From contig RGJX01000004.1 of NCBI GenBank assembly GCA_010023045.1, positions 1-54,749 of the forward strand: a stretch of 54,749 bases of DNA, given 5' to 3'. Of the stretch, positions 8,704-19,197 are shown piece by piece. Source of the DNA: Actinomycetota bacterium (GTDB lineage Bacteria; Actinomycetota; Actinomycetes; Nanopelagicales; Nanopelagicaceae). A program made the translations under genes and the position numbers. The stretch's first letter is position 1. Every line of letters begins with the position of its first letter. The notes under the pieces are model-generated. The model was not told the origin of the DNA. It did not search any database and saw nothing but the letters and a program-made list of their open reading frames with translations.

Positions 8704-9699
8704 TTACTCAAATAGCCGATTTGCGACTTCTCCAATGGATTTACGTAACTTTGAACGCGGCGCCACATCTAATAATGCGGAGTATGCGCTCTTGGCTCGA
8801 TCTAGTGAATCTCTATCAAATGGTAGGTATTGCCACTCGTATCTGCCTACCCGGGCGCTAAAGCGTTTCTGAATAGAGCGCTCCCGGCGGGTATTTCCCG
8901 TTTGGTTGAGAATAAATATCGCTCGCGCAGTGATTCGCCCGGCATCGAGTGAGGCAAGAATTGATTCAAGTTCAAACATATGGTTGTTATCTGGTGTCAT
9001 GAGAAATATAAGCGTTTCTGCTCGTTCCAAGAGATCGACATAGTTTCGCGCCGGTGCGCGTCTATCTGAGAAGGCGCTCTCCAGGTTGGGAATTGGGCCG
9101 GCATCAACTAATTGAAGGGCGCTACTTTCCTCGCTGAGTTCACCAGAAATCGAAAGGTTATCTGAGAGGCGGACGCTTTCGCTGCTCCGCTTTGCCCCTA
9201 ATAAGAATGCTAAATCCCTTCGATGCGGATGAAGATCAATTAGCGCTACCGGCTTTAAACGTGAGAGTTCATTACCAAGATTCAACGTGATCGTCGTGGT
9301 GCCGGGAGCACCAGTACTGCCAGTCACCACGACAAGATTTTTCATACGTTGAACAGATTTTCTAGGAACCGGAATTGTTTCAAATTCTCGTAGCGCTCTA
9401 TTGACAGTTCGTTCGATCTCGACAGCCACATCACCAATAGCCGGTTCGATGGCCATTCGAATAGCGCCAGGAAAGCGTCGTAACTCTCGCTCTAGAGTAG
9501 AAGTAATTTCATCTCCGTCATGAATTAGTATGAATCTAGAGTCAGTGGCTGGTTTATCTGCAAGAAATCTAACTAGTGAATCAATGGAGAGCGCCCGATA
9601 CTCCAATTCGACTCTGCTAATTCCTTGGGTAAGTAAAGCTTGTAGTACTAAATCTTCGAATTCAGCGCTCTCGAGCCAAGTGATGATTCCAATTTTCAT
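8704..9699 (-). CDS. CpaE/MinD-like ATPase-fold protein with non-canonical P-loop
   Basis: A 331-residue protein with a receiver-like N-terminal part (about 1-110) and a SIMIBI/MinD-like domain from about 118. The P-loop region reads VVTGSTGAPGTTTITLNLG (about 125-143), where MinD/ParA proteins have KGGVGKT; both lysines are replaced. VALIDLHPHRRDLAFLLG matches the switch I/Walker A' area of CpaE proteins, and TLIFLMTPDNNHMFELESIL matches later family segments. Ten bases downstream of the SAF gene and 9 upstream of pdtaS, so probably one transcript. CpaE and SAF/CpaB proteins belong to Flp/Tad pilus or related secretion loci, but no other pilus gene is here. Biochemical activity is uncertain. 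Confidence 0.75.
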   Translation of the reverse strand: MKIGIITWLESAEFEDLVLQALLTQGISRVELEYRALSIDSLVRFLADKPATDSRFILIHDGDEITSTLERELRRFPGAIRMAIEPAIGDVAVEIERTVNRALREFETIPVPRKSVQRMKNLVVVTGSTGAPGTTTITLNLGNELSRLKPVALIDLHPHRRDLAFLLGAKRSSESVRLSDNLSISGELSEESSALQLVDAGPIPNLESAFSDRRAPARNYVDLLERAETLIFLMTPDNNHMFELESILASLDAGRITARAIFILNQTGNTRRERSIQKRFSARVGRYEWQYLPFDRDSLDRAKSAYSALLDVAPRSKLRKSIGEVANRLFE

Positions 9700-9709
9700 A
9701 AGGTCTTAG

Positions 9710-10339
9710 CTAGTTAACTAGCGCTCTTCGAACTAGGAGAAACTCATTGCCGCTTATCGCTTCGATCAAGTCTGGTACTTCCATGTCTGGGACAAGCAGA
9801 GAAATTCCAATTCGCCCACCGAGATCCCGTGAAGCAGCATCGATGCTATCTATAGCTACTGCGTTCAGTATTAAACGACTTTGGTTCCGAGAATCCCCCA
9901 TAATTTCCATACTTCGATTGGGGATTCCGTATACATCAACAATCGCACCACTCTTAAGCTCAAGGGGCGCCCATTCTCTTGGTATTGAGATCGGGACGAC
10001 TTGGAGGTTTGGACTAGCTTTACTTGAGATTGCAAAACTTGGAATTAATTCGGCAGCACCAATCGAGCGTAACACCGAGGTTCCGGTGATTGAGTTGTTG
10101 GAACTTAGATATTGCTCTGGGTTATCTAATAACCGGACTCGAACTTTAGTTAAATCAGAATCGGTAAGGATTTCGCCCGGAGCAAGGTCGACAGTGGCTG
10201 CCCAGACCATGATGGTCTTATCACTTGCTTGGCTAATCAGATATGCAGAAGTAAATGAGGCAAGAATCAAAATTAACCCAAGAATGTATCTAGGGGTTAG
10301 ATAAAGCGAAATTTCATTTCGTTTCGAATTCACTGGCAT
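9710..10339 (-). CDS. SAF-domain membrane protein (CpaB/RcpC-like)
   Basis: About 209 residues from ATG 10339. One N-terminal transmembrane helix (ILGLILILASFTSAYLI) is followed by an SAF domain: VDLAPGEILTDSDLTKVRV, and GTSVLRSIGAAELIPSFAIS, then a second domain VPISIPREWAPLELKSGAIVDVYGI like the C-terminal part of CpaB. CpaB proteins sit in the envelope near Flp pilus secretins or ATPases. An upstream TTG at 10381 would add 14 residues; neither start has a strong ribosome site. Sits just before the CpaE-like gene, the usual CpaB/CpaE pairing. Gene order with whiB1-pdtaS looks conserved rather than a complete pilus locus. Confidence 0.72.
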   Translation of the reverse strand: MPVNSKRNEISLYLTPRYILGLILILASFTSAYLISQASDKTIMVWAATVDLAPGEILTDSDLTKVRVRLLDNPEQYLSSNNSITGTSVLRSIGAAELIPSFAISSKASPNLQVVPISIPREWAPLELKSGAIVDVYGIPNRSMEIMGDSRNQSRLILNAVAIDSIDAASRDLGGRIGISLLVPDMEVPDLIEAISGNEFLLVRRALVN

Positions 10340-10456
10340 TGAATAGTGGATTGCGATTGAATCCAAAATTCTTATCCACAAGGAATTGAAGTTTGGCTTT
10401 CAATCTCATCCTTTCGGTTGAGGAATTCCACTTGGCCAAGCGGAATCCTCCGCCAG

Positions 10457-10918
10457 ATGAGCGAGAAACCGGTAGCGATCTCAGTTGGCTTTGACTTCTA
10501 CGATGGACCTCTTCAGACAGAAGTAACTAGTTCTTCGAAGCTTTATCTAGTCCCCACGACGCATGGTGAAAACTTCGATCCCGAATTCTCACCCGTACCC
10601 ACAAACATTGTGGATTTACCCGATGGTGATAAATGGACCCAGGCTTACATAATAAGAACTATTGAGATTCTCGCCGGCCATCGGCCAGTAACTCAGATTT
10701 CAAGAAGTACCCATCGCTATATCTACAACAATCTAGTCAAACGCGCCGGATCATTTAGTGAGCTGCCCAAGATTAGAAAGATCCATAGGAATCAGCCAAT
10801 AGAGGGCGTTATTGAGGTAGCCACAACGCTAGCTTTCAAAACTCGAGTCCGGGCCCTGGTTGCAAGGTTTGAAGGAGTAGATGGAAAGTGGCTCTGTACG
10901 GAATTTGAATTAATCTGA
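10457..10918 (+). CDS. DUF6459 (actinobacterial Rv-family) protein
   Basis: A 153-residue conserved actinobacterial protein of unknown function. The family core is visible as [19 protein letters not shown] (about 62-80), a tyrosine-containing segment [10 protein letters not shown], and the C-terminal [23 protein letters not shown]. Such proteins are typically encoded beside secA, as here; the 3' end overlaps the secA stop by 9 bases on the opposite strand. A TTG at 10418 would extend it by 13 residues; ATG at 10457 begins just before the conserved part. No catalytic motif or membrane segment is evident. Confidence 0.72.
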   Translation: MSEKPVAISVGFDFYDGPLQTEVTSSSKLYLVPTTHGENFDPEFSPVPTNIVDLPDGDKWTQAYIIRTIEILAGHRPVTQISRSTHRYIYNNLVKRAGSFSELPKIRKIHRNQPIEGVIEVATTLAFKTRVRALVARFEGVDGKWLCTEFELI

Positions 10919-13588
10919 TTCGCCGTGGCAGCGTTTGTACTTCTTTCCCGATCCACATGGACATGGTGCATTTCGCGAAACTCCAGAGTTAGCGGTTGCC
11001 TTCTCAGTCGCACCGGTTTCTGAAGGAGCGCTGTAGCTGAGATTCTCTTGGCGCTTTGATTCAGCAACTCCCTTAGCTTCAACTTTTGAATCCTCAACTT
11101 TTACTTCAACATTAAAGAGGAAGCCAACCACTTCTTCTTTCATAGCCTCGATCATGGCCGAGAAAAGGTCGTAGCCTTCTTTCTGGTACTCAACTAGTGG
11201 ATCACGTTGGGCCATAGCTCGAAGGCCAATTCCTTCTTGTAGGTAGTCCATCTCATATAGATGCTCGCGCCACTTGCGATCGAGAACAGATAGCAGAATC
11301 TTCCGCTCAAGTTCTCGGAGAACTTCACTTCCCAGCTTTGCCTCTCGATCTTCATAAGCTTTGAAAATATCCTCAGTAATCTTGAAGGCAAGGAACTCTT
11401 GATCAAGTCCAGTTCGACCGCCGACTTCGCTTTCTAGATCTTGGACTGTAAATGAGATTGGATAAATTGCTTTAAGGACTGTCCAGAGTTTCTCAAGATC
11501 CCACTCTTCTGGATATCCCTCAGCGGTTGCAGCCATTACATAACCGCGGATTGTGTCCTCGGTGAATTTGGCTACCTGCTCCTTGATATCCGCGCCTTCA
11601 AGAACTTCACGTCGCTCGGCATAAATAACTTCACGTTGACGGTTCATTACATCGTCATACTTCAAGACGTTCTTGCGCATCTCAAAATTCTGGGATTCGA
11701 CCTGGGTTTGGGCTGATTTGATGGCGTTGGTGACCATCTTTGACTCAATCGGCGTATCTTCAGGAATTCCAGCAGCAGTCAAGAACCGCTCAACTAGCCC
11801 AGAATTAAAGCGGCGCATCAAATCATCTTGTAGCGATAGGTAGAAACGCGACTCACCTGGATCACCTTGTCGACCAGAGCGGCCGCGAAGCTGGTTATCG
11901 ATGCGTCGAGACTCATGACGTTCAGTTCCGAGAACATAAAGACCGCCCAGCGCCACAACTTTTTCGTGTTCTTGCGCGACTGCTTCCTTCTCTTTCTTTA
12001 ATTGATCGGGCCAACGACGTTCATACTCCTCAGCATTATCAACTGGAGAGATGCCATCGCGTTGTAATTCGAAGTCAGCCATAAATTCTGGGTTTCCGCC
12101 CAGCATGATGTCGGTACCGCGACCTGCCATATTTGTTGCGACGGTGACTGCACCGATTGTTCCAGCGCGAGCGATGATTGCAGCTTCGCGCTCATGCTGT
12201 TTTGCATTTAGAACTTCGTGCGCAACGCCACGTTTGCGCAAAACTTGGGAGAGATATTCAGATTTCTCGACGCTAACAGTTCCCACAAGAACCGGTTGGC
12301 CCTTTCGATGACGCTCAGTAATGTCATTAGCAACCGCTTCATACTTTGCTACTTCAGTTTTATAAATCAGATCGGATTGATCAATTCGCTGCATTGATTT
12401 ATTAGTTGGGATTGGGATCACGCCGAGCTTATAGATCTGCATGAATTCAGCTGCTTCAGTCATAGCGGTACCGGTCATACCTGAGAGCTTCTCGTACATA
12501 CGGAAGTAGTTCTGGAGCGTAATTGTGGCGAGAGTTTGGTTTTCGTCTTTTATCTCTACCCGCTCTTTAGCTTCAAGAGCTTGGTGGAGGCCTTCACTGT
12601 AGCGACGCCCTGCCAAAACTCTTCCAGTATGTTCATCAACGATTAGTAATTCACCACTCATGATCACATAATCTTTATCGCGCTTGAAAAGTTCTTTCGC
12701 CTTCAAAGCATTGTTGAGATAGCCAATTAATGGGGTATTAACTGATTCATAAAGATTCTCTATCTTCAGTAACTCTTCAACTTTGGCAACACCGGCATCT
12801 ACGATACCTACAGTCCGCTTCTTCTCGTCAACCTCATAGTGCTCACCACGATTCAATCTCGTGGCCACGTTGGCAAATTCGACGTACCACTTCGTAGCTT
12901 TATCAGCTGGGCCGCTGATGATTAGCGGGGTACGAGCTTCATCGATAAGAATCGAGTCCACTTCATCGACTATGGCAAAGTTATGGCCGCGTTGTACACA
13001 ATCGTTTAGCGACCACGCCATGTTGTCACGCAGATAATCAAAACCAAATTCATTATTTGTTCCATAAGTGATATCTGCGAGATAGTTTTCGCGACGTTCC
13101 TGTGGAGTCATCGATGCGAGAATTACGCCAACTTTAAGTCCTAAGAATCTATGGATTCGACCCATCCACTCGCTATCGCGCTCAGCGAGATAGTCATTTG
13201 TGGTAACGATATGTACTCCCAAACCAGTTAACGCATTTAAATATGATGGAAGCGTTGCAACGAGGGTCTTACCTTCACCAGTTCTCATTTCCGCGATGTT
13301 TCCACGATGAAGCGCAGCGCCACCCATAAGCTGGACGTCGTAGTGGCGTTGTCCCAGAGTTCGCTTCGAAGCCTCTCTTACGACAGCAAAAGCTTCCGGA
13401 AGTAAATCATCTAAATATTCGCCATCGGCATAACGTTTCTTAAACTCTTCAGTCATGCCGCGCAATTCTTGATCGGACATGCTGGCAAATCTGGATTCTT
13501 GAGCGTTTACCAGATCAACTAACTTCTCAAGTTGCTTTAATGCTCTACCTTCGCCGGCGCGCAGGATTTTGTCGAGAATCTTTGCCAC
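10910..13588 (-). CDS. secA: Preprotein translocase ATPase SecA
   Basis: Motor ATPase driving Sec-dependent export, 892 residues. Walker A MRTGEGKT at 101-108, DEAD-type box [15 protein letters not shown] near 210, helicase motifs [18 protein letters not shown] and [18 protein letters not shown], and a C-terminal SecB/lipid-binding zinc motif [14 protein letters not shown]. The zinc tail marks it as the housekeeping SecA1. Starts with GTG preceded by GGGGAAGG. The neighbouring ribosome-hibernation gene hpf that usually lies between secA and comF in actinobacteria is absent: the secA start and comF stop are 43 bases apart. Confidence 0.97.
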   Translation of the reverse strand: MAKILDKILRAGEGRALKQLEKLVDLVNAQESRFASMSDQELRGMTEEFKKRYADGEYLDDLLPEAFAVVREASKRTLGQRHYDVQLMGGAALHRGNIAEMRTGEGKTLVATLPSYLNALTGLGVHIVTTNDYLAERDSEWMGRIHRFLGLKVGVILASMTPQERRENYLADITYGTNNEFGFDYLRDNMAWSLNDCVQRGHNFAIVDEVDSILIDEARTPLIISGPADKATKWYVEFANVATRLNRGEHYEVDEKKRTVGIVDAGVAKVEELLKIENLYESVNTPLIGYLNNALKAKELFKRDKDYVIMSGELLIVDEHTGRVLAGRRYSEGLHQALEAKERVEIKDENQTLATITLQNYFRMYEKLSGMTGTAMTEAAEFMQIYKLGVIPIPTNKSMQRIDQSDLIYKTEVAKYEAVANDITERHRKGQPVLVGTVSVEKSEYLSQVLRKRGVAHEVLNAKQHEREAAIIARAGTIGAVTVATNMAGRGTDIMLGGNPEFMADFELQRDGISPVDNAEEYERRWPDQLKKEKEAVAQEHEKVVALGGLYVLGTERHESRRIDNQLRGRSGRQGDPGESRFYLSLQDDLMRRFNSGLVERFLTAAGIPEDTPIESKMVTNAIKSAQTQVESQNFEMRKNVLKYDDVMNRQREVIYAERREVLEGADIKEQVAKFTEDTIRGYVMAATAEGYPEEWDLEKLWTVLKAIYPISFTVQDLESEVGGRTGLDQEFLAFKITEDIFKAYEDREAKLGSEVLRELERKILLSVLDRKWREHLYEMDYLQEGIGLRAMAQRDPLVEYQKEGYDLFSAMIEAMKEEVVGFLFNVEVKVEDSKVEAKGVAESKRQENLSYSAPSETGATEKATANSGVSRNAPCPCGSGKKYKRCHGESD

Positions 13589-13631
13589 GGACCAACCTTC
13601 CCCAACTTGAGAATCGGCTTCGAATAGAGGG

Positions 13632-14099
13632 CTATCGTATTAGGAGTCTTCGCTGTGACGCACACGCGGTTGCCGCCCCCAAGACTGTCAGATTCCTCTC
13701 TTTGAGGGCCCGAACTGCCTCTCGCAAGGTACTTCCGGTCGTAATCACATCATCAATGATGATGATCGCAGAGGTGGGACGAAAAGGCTTCACTACTTCA
13801 AATGCACCGAAGAGGTTCGCGTTGCGTTTGGTTTCAGATAAACCAGATTGATCTATAACCTTTTTTGTTATTGAAAGCATGGGACGAGCAACAAATCTCA
13901 TCGAGTCGTTCTCCATATTTAATCTCTTAGCCAAGACATTAGTGATTTGAGATATAAAGTCGAAGCCTCTCCTTACGCGCGCTTTACGCGATGATGGAAT
14001 TGGAACGAGGTGTATAGCTTTGGGCGATTCAATTTCGCAAATTAGTTTTTTGACCGAGGCTTGCAATTCTGTGATGACAAGATCTTGAGTGAACTTCAC
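13632..14099 (-). CDS. comF: ComF-type phosphoribosyltransferase domain (N-terminally shortened)
   Basis: 155 residues from a GTG at 14099. It contains the ComF PRTase core: [19 protein letters not shown] near 49-67 and the PRPP-binding loop [18 protein letters not shown] near 116-133. ComF proteins have roles in DNA uptake or recombination, with unclear enzymology. Normal family members are 200-240 residues and begin with a zinc finger; here that part lies upstream in another frame (14114-14224). AAAGAG ten bases before the GTG may allow independent initiation. Either a damaged gene or a shortened protein; I lean toward a decayed or decaying comF. Confidence 0.75.
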   Translation of the reverse strand: MKFTQDLVITELQASVKKLICEIESPKAIHLVPIPSSRKARVRRGFDFISQITNVLAKRLNMENDSMRFVARPMLSITKKVIDQSGLSETKRNANLFGAFEVVKPFRPTSAIIIIDDVITTGSTLREAVRALKERNLTVLGAATACASQRRLLIR

Positions 14100-14113
14100 C
14101 CCGTTCTCTTTAG

Positions 14114-14224
14114 CTAGAAGCGATTGCAGAATTCTGATTCTCTAGTCCCACAAATGATGCATGTACTATCGAATGCAAGGCTCTCAAAACCAGAGCGAAT
14201 TGAACGTAGATAATCTAAGAGCAC
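14114..14224 (-). pseudogene. comF: Detached zinc-finger N-terminus of comF
   Basis: Between the mtrB stop and the comF GTG, the minus strand encodes from GTG 14224 a 36-residue peptide with RSIRSGFESLAFDS, then TCIICGTRESEFCNRF and a TAG at 14116-14114. This matches the CxxC zinc-finger start of ComF proteins but is one frame away from the PRTase segment. A -1 shift at the stop would give NRF-LAKENG, and LAKENG resembles the MKEHG segment which in ComF lies about 35 residues after the finger. The simplest reading is an internal deletion that also broke the frame; a sequencing or assembly artefact is possible. Confidence 0.6.
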
Positions 14225-14260
14225 CCGAAGATTCTGGAGGTAATCCGATTTCTATCGAGG

Positions 14261-15811
14261 CTAGACGATAACTTCTGTGGGAATCTCAACTATCGGTACA
14301 GTTTCAATCCTCTGCCCAGACTTCTTGGGAAGCGTGAGAACAAAGTGTGCGCCCTTCTCTAGCTCGCCCCACACCCGAATTTCTCCACCATGAAGATTTG
14401 CATCTTCTTTTGCGATTGAAAGTCCCAGACCAGTCCCACCTCTAATGCGCGAGCGGGAGGGATCAGCTCTCCAAAATCGATCAAATACTCGACTCCAATA
14501 TTGGCTCGCTAATCCAACTCCGTAATCGCGTACGCCAACGGAAATAGCGCTCTCATTCTCAGCGATAGTTATATCGACTGGGCGCGATTCCGAGTGATCA
14601 ATCGCATTAGTGACCAAGTTTCGGATTATCCGTTCAATTCGGCGCGGATCAGCTTCCACATAAATCGGGGTTTCGAAACCATGGAGTTTCAGCGTCGTAC
14701 CTTTTTCTTCGGCGAGTATCGAAAGATCTTCCGCGCATCTTCGAACTAAGGAGGCCATATCGATTCGGTCTAGTGATAGGACTGCCGCTTCAGCATCAAA
14801 ACGACTTACTTCAAGTAAGTCTTGAAGCAAATGTTCAAATTTATCAATCTGTGAGAGTAGTAATTCAGCGCTTCGAGCCACCGTGGGATCAAAATTCTTT
14901 CGCGCTCCGTGAATTACATCAGATGCCATTCGGATAGTGGTTAAGGGCGTTCTAAGTTCATGCGATACATCTGATACGAACCGCTGTTGAACTCTTGAAA
15001 GATTCTCTAATCGAGCGATCTGTTCAGCTAGGGTCGTAGCCATCTGATTAAACGCTACCCCCAATCGGGCGATCTCATCCTCACCTTTTACATTCATCCG
15101 ATTCTTTAAATCTCCAGTAGTAAGTGATTCAGCGATTTCAGCTGCAACTTGGACTGGCCTAATCACCATCCGAAGCACAACCGATGCAGTTAGGAGGATT
15201 AAGGCTAGAAGCAAAAATCCAGTTACCCAAAGTGATCTTCCGATTAGATCAATATTGCGCTGTTGGGCTAGGAAGTCATAGGCAACATACATCTCATACT
15301 TACCAGCTCTCGGTATTTCAAAAGTTCTTCCTACAAAGATTCCCGGAATCACCTTCCCATTCACATATTTAAGGTCTCCCCGTTGCCAATCCAAATCAGA
15401 GGATTGAAGGATTTTCTCGCGAAGCGAACCTGGTACCGATTCGGGTTCAAGAAAGTTGGATGTACTTACCGCAGGTATGGAGGCAGCTTTTACACCCCGT
15501 GCATTCAATAAAACTACTTCACGACCTGATTCTTGAACGCTCACATTTGTAGATTTCACGAGCTCTTCAGATAAGGCGCGGTAATCGGCCTTGGGATTTA
15601 GTCCAGCGATTGTAAAGCGATACTCGGCATATTGGATTGCCGCTCTACCCTCGGAAATTGCTGAGGCAATTTTCTCTTCAAAAATTCCGCCCGTTATTCG
15701 TCCATAGAGATTTGATCCGACTAAGTAAATCAGAGCCATCGAAATAATGGCTGTAAGTGAGAAGACTTTTAGAAAGAGTGAACGACGAAAGAGAGTTATT
15801 ACACGACGCAT
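14261..15811 (-). CDS. mtrB: Sensor histidine kinase MtrB
   Basis: Membrane sensor kinase of 516 residues. Two transmembrane helices (about 15-33 and 190-212) flank an extracytoplasmic sensor domain, followed by HAMP (about 213-265, VIRPVQVAAEIAE), HisKA with phospho-His in FVSDVSHELRTPLTT, and HATPase with NLVTNAIDHS, RDYGVGL and GGTGLGLSIAKE. Pairs with MtrA, whose gene is directly upstream with stop/start TAATG overlap. MtrAB controls cell-wall turnover and division in actinobacteria. The lipoprotein LpqB, normally encoded immediately downstream of mtrB, is missing; the comF remnant follows instead. Confidence 0.95.
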   Translation of the reverse strand: MRRVITLFRRSLFLKVFSLTAIISMALIYLVGSNLYGRITGGIFEEKIASAISEGRAAIQYAEYRFTIAGLNPKADYRALSEELVKSTNVSVQESGREVVLLNARGVKAASIPAVSTSNFLEPESVPGSLREKILQSSDLDWQRGDLKYVNGKVIPGIFVGRTFEIPRAGKYEMYVAYDFLAQQRNIDLIGRSLWVTGFLLLALILLTASVVLRMVIRPVQVAAEIAESLTTGDLKNRMNVKGEDEIARLGVAFNQMATTLAEQIARLENLSRVQQRFVSDVSHELRTPLTTIRMASDVIHGARKNFDPTVARSAELLLSQIDKFEHLLQDLLEVSRFDAEAAVLSLDRIDMASLVRRCAEDLSILAEEKGTTLKLHGFETPIYVEADPRRIERIIRNLVTNAIDHSESRPVDITIAENESAISVGVRDYGVGLASQYWSRVFDRFWRADPSRSRIRGGTGLGLSIAKEDANLHGGEIRVWGELEKGAHFVLTLPKKSGQRIETVPIVEIPTEVIV

Positions 15812-16500
15812 TAGGAGCGCGTGCCAGAACCGCCCGCTTTATAACCAACTCCGCGGACTGTAGAGATGATGGTTGGGTTTTCGGGATCATGCTCGATTTT
15901 TGCGCGCAATCTTTGTATGTGAACATTTACTAACCGGGTATCGGTGGAGTGGCGGTATCCCCAAACTTCACCAAGTAAAGCTTCGCGAGTGAAGACTCGG
16001 CCAGGCTCTTTTGCCAACGCAACTAATAAATCAAATTCGAGGCGAGTGAGTGGAATCTCTTTTCCGCCACGTGCAACAGTATGTTCAACAATATCAATTG
16101 CTAAATCGCCAATAGTTAGAGTTCCATTTACATCGCCACTCACTCTACGTAAACGAGTTCTAATGCGGGCCACTAATTCGGAGGGCTTAAATGGTTTAAC
16201 CATGTAATCATCAGCGCCTGCTTCGAGACCCTTTACGATGTCATGGGTATCGCTCTTCGCAGTCAACATGACAATAGGAACTCGAGTGGATTGTTTTCTA
16301 ATTTCTCTACAGACTTCTATTCCATCTCGACCCGGCAACATTATGTCTAAGAGAACTAAATCTGGTTGAGAGTTTTTAAATACTTCTATTGCTTCATCTC
16401 CACGACTAACAAGATCGACTTCCATACCAACGCCATTGAGGACAATTCCAAGCATTTCTGCGAGGTCTTGATCGTCATCAACGACCATAATCGAAGTCAT
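15811..16500 (-). CDS. mtrA: Response regulator MtrA
   Basis: OmpR/PhoB-family DNA-binding regulator of 229 residues. Receiver domain with acidic pocket VVDDDQD and phospho-acceptor Asp52 in LLDIMLPGRDG, Lys in MLTAKSD, then a winged-helix domain ending with TRLVNVHIQRLRAKIEHDPENPTIISTVRGVGYK. The HSTDTRLVNVHIQRLR recognition helix is nearly that of mycobacterial MtrA. Overlaps mtrB and the upstream S-adenosylhomocysteinase gene by one base each, so all three are translationally linked. Confidence 0.96.
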   Translation of the reverse strand: MTSIMVVDDDQDLAEMLGIVLNGVGMEVDLVSRGDEAIEVFKNSQPDLVLLDIMLPGRDGIEVCREIRKQSTRVPIVMLTAKSDTHDIVKGLEAGADDYMVKPFKPSELVARIRTRLRRVSGDVNGTLTIGDLAIDIVEHTVARGGKEIPLTRLEFDLLVALAKEPGRVFTREALLGEVWGYRHSTDTRLVNVHIQRLRAKIEHDPENPTIISTVRGVGYKAGGSGTRS

Positions 16501-17765
16501 TAGCTACCGTGCTCCCAGGAGTTCAAGTAATCCTCTTGTAGTGGGGTCAAAGTATCGATCTTTGCTCCCATGCTCTTCAACTTGAGGCTAGCAATCTCTT
16601 TATCGATTGCTCTAGGAACTTCATAGACTCCTGGTGCCAACTTCGCAGCTTCTTTAAGTAGCCACTCAGCAGCGAGCGCCTGGTTAGCAAATGACATATC
16701 AAGGACTGCGGCCGGACTTCCTTCAGCAGCACCAAGATTTACAAGTCGACCTTCGGCAATCAAGAGAATGCGATTTCCATTTGCGAGCTGGTATTCATCA
16801 GTCGCATGACGAATTCGAGAGCTCTTCTTAGTATTTGCCTCTAGCCATTCCACATCAATCTCAATGTTGAAGTGGCCAGCGTTAGCCATAATCGCGCCAT
16901 CTTTCATTAATTCAAAGTGTTCTTTCGACAAAATTGTTCGGTTTCCAGTAACAGTTATGAATATGTCACCGATTTTCGCTGCTTCTTTCATCGGCATAAC
17001 GCGGAAGCCTTGCATCAAGGCATCAAGGGCCTTAGTTGGATCAACTTCAGTAATCACAACATCAGCGCCAAGTCCGCGGGCGCGGTCTGCGACGCCCTTG
17101 CCGCAATAACCAAATCCAGCAACGACGAATACTTTTCCAGCAATTAATTGGTTAGTGGCTCGGAAGATCGCATCCATTGTGGATTGGCCAGTTCCGTAAC
17201 GGTTATCAAACATGTGTTTGGTGTCAGTATCGTTTACCGCGATCATAGGAAACTTTAGAGCGCCATCTTTAGCCATTTGGGAGAGACGGATAACTCCAGT
17301 CGTGGTCTCTTCGCAACCGGCAGTGACATTTGGAAGAAGTTCGGTACGTGTTGTGTGTAGCGTGTTTACTAAATCGCAACCATCGTCAAAGACTTGGTGG
17401 GGCGCAATATCAAGGCAGGCGTTTATATGACGGTAGTAGCCATCGCGATCGATACCTTTTTTAGCAAAAACGCTAATTCCAAAATCGTGCACAAGTGAGG
17501 CAACCACATCATCTTGAGTGGAGAGTGGATTTGAGGCGCAGAGCGAAAGTTCAGCGCCACCGGCCTTAAGTGCGCGCATCAAGTTTGCAGTCTCGGTAGT
17601 CACATGCATACATGCAGAGAAACGGACTCCGACAAATGGCTTTTCCTTAGCAAGTCTTTCGCGAATCTGGGCGAGTACCGGCATATTGCGGTCGGCCCAT
17701 TCAATCCGCTTCTTTCCTTCGGCTGCTAGCGAAATGTCTGCGATGTCATGAGCAGGTAGGGCCAC
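16500..17765 (-). CDS. ahcY: Adenosylhomocysteinase
   Basis: NAD-dependent hydrolase converting S-adenosylhomocysteine to adenosine and homocysteine, completing the methyl cycle. 421 residues, the shorter form typical of archaea and some bacteria. Motifs: [17 protein letters not shown] near 50-66, [19 protein letters not shown] near 178-196, and the Rossmann loop [13 protein letters not shown]. Starts with GTG at 17765 behind AAGGAG. Forms a chain with mtrA and mtrB; the same neighbourhood (sahH near mtrA) occurs in M. tuberculosis. Confidence 0.95.
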   Translation of the reverse strand: MALPAHDIADISLAAEGKKRIEWADRNMPVLAQIRERLAKEKPFVGVRFSACMHVTTETANLMRALKAGGAELSLCASNPLSTQDDVVASLVHDFGISVFAKKGIDRDGYYRHINACLDIAPHQVFDDGCDLVNTLHTTRTELLPNVTAGCEETTTGVIRLSQMAKDGALKFPMIAVNDTDTKHMFDNRYGTGQSTMDAIFRATNQLIAGKVFVVAGFGYCGKGVADRARGLGADVVITEVDPTKALDALMQGFRVMPMKEAAKIGDIFITVTGNRTILSKEHFELMKDGAIMANAGHFNIEIDVEWLEANTKKSSRIRHATDEYQLANGNRILLIAEGRLVNLGAAEGSPAAVLDMSFANQALAAEWLLKEAAKLAPGVYEVPRAIDKEIASLKLKSMGAKIDTLTPLQEDYLNSWEHGS

Positions 17766-17808
17766 TTGAATATCTCCTTGGTGTTCTCGAACGATGTAGA
17801 GCGCGAGT

Positions 17809-19197
17809 TTACTGGAGATTCATCAACTCGAGAACCGAAGCCTTGATCTGCTCCATCTCTTCTCGAGTATTGGCCTCAACATTCAAGCGCAACAGCGGCT
17901 CGGTGTTCGAGGGCCTTACGTTAAACCACCAACTAGAGCCCATGACAGTTAATCCATCCAATTCGTCAAAATTGATTGGTTCAGTTGAAGATTGATAACG
18001 CTCTTTGATTCGCTTAATTGCACCTTGCTGGTCGATGACTTTCGTATTGATCTCTCCAGATAAGAAGTAGCGGTTGTACTTTGCCAAGAGCTCCGAGAGC
18101 TTGAGATTGGAATCTAGAAGGGCGGCAATTGCGTGTAGAGCTGCCAGCATCCCGGAGTCAGCCCGCCAAAAATCTTTGAAGTAAAAATGCCCAGAATGTT
18201 CGCCACCAAATACAGCGTTATGTTCGGCCATCAACTTCTTTATGAAAGAGTGGCCAACGCGACTACGAATTGCTATGCCGCCACTTTCTTCAATCACATT
18301 CGGTACCGTCTTAGAGCAGATCAAGTTATAGATGACTGCGGCCCCAGGGTTTTTCTTTAACTCACGTTCTGCAATTAGCGCTGTGAGTGCAGAAGGTGAA
18401 ACTAACTCACCCTTTTCATCTACCAAGAAACATCTATCGGCATCACCATCAAAGGCGAGGCCGATATCTGCTTTCTTTTCCAAGACCAACTTTTGTAGAT
18501 CCTTTAAATTTTCAGGTTCGATGGGATTAGCTTCATGATTTGGAAAAGTTCCATCGAGTTCAAAATAGATCGGGTGGACTTCAGCGCTGATCTTTGACAT
18601 TACCGCAGGCACGGTATGGCCACCCATCCCATTTCCGGCATCTACCGCGACAATAAGCGGGCGCCCTTGATAGCTGCGCTGGAAAGCATCCTTAACAAAT
18701 AGTGAAAATAGAAAGTCAACATAATTACTTAATAAATCAGTTTGCCGGACCTTTCCAACGCTACGTAATCCAAGCGGAGCGCCGTTGAGGATTTCATTCT
18801 TAATCCAGGAAAGCCCAGTTTCTTGGCTTATGGGCCGGGCGCCGCTCAAGCAGAGCTTGATTCCGTTGTATTCAGCGGGGTTATGACTTGCCGTGAACAT
18901 CGCTCCAGGGAGATTTAACGAACCAGATGCGAAATAGAGTTGATCGGTAGAAGCAAGTCCAATTCGCATGACATCAAAACTCTGGGAAGTAACCCCATCT
19001 GCGAAAGCAGTTGCTAAATCTGGCGAAGAAGGGCGCATATCTTCACCAATCACAACGGTTGCTGGTTCCCGCTTTAGTTCTAGAAAACGGGCAAAGGCAA
19101 CCCCTGCGGAAAAAGCAAAGTCCTCTGTTAACTCACCATCAACTAAACCTCGAATGTCATAAGCCTTGATGATTCGCTCTACTGCTTCGTTATTCAT
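17809..19197 (-). CDS. manB: Phosphomannomutase/phosphoglucomutase
   Basis: Alpha-D-phosphohexomutase of 462 residues interconverting mannose-6-P and mannose-1-P, the precursor of GDP-mannose. Four signature loops are present: [11 protein letters not shown] with phosphoserine Ser104, metal-binding DGDADRC near 262, sugar-binding GEHSGHFYF, and phosphate-binding [10 protein letters not shown] near the C-terminus. With the ManC-like nucleotidyltransferase at 24500 it can supply GDP-mannose for the intervening glycosyltransferase cluster. Its start codon sits in a triplicated 13-base repeat. Confidence 0.93.
   Translation of the reverse strand: MNNEAVERIIKAYDIRGLVDGELTEDFAFSAGVAFARFLELKREPATVVIGEDMRPSSPDLATAFADGVTSQSFDVMRIGLASTDQLYFASGSLNLPGAMFTASHNPAEYNGIKLCLSGARPISQETGLSWIKNEILNGAPLGLRSVGKVRQTDLLSNYVDFLFSLFVKDAFQRSYQGRPLIVAVDAGNGMGGHTVPAVMSKISAEVHPIYFELDGTFPNHEANPIEPENLKDLQKLVLEKKADIGLAFDGDADRCFLVDEKGELVSPSALTALIAERELKKNPGAAVIYNLICSKTVPNVIEESGGIAIRSRVGHSFIKKLMAEHNAVFGGEHSGHFYFKDFWRADSGMLAALHAIAALLDSNLKLSELLAKYNRYFLSGEINTKVIDQQGAIKRIKERYQSSTEPINFDELDGLTVMGSSWWFNVRPSNTEPLLRLNVEANTREEMEQIKASVLELMNLQ

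Noticed and set aside
9747-10304. 185-residue plus-strand frame opposite the SAF protein gene
   Set aside because: Low-complexity composition with no family match, while the minus strand shows clear SAF motifs.
14100-14130. Programmed -1 frameshift joining the two comF parts
   Set aside because: No slippery heptamer or downstream stimulatory structure is visible at TTC-TAG, and the joined protein would still lack about 35 residues of the family core.
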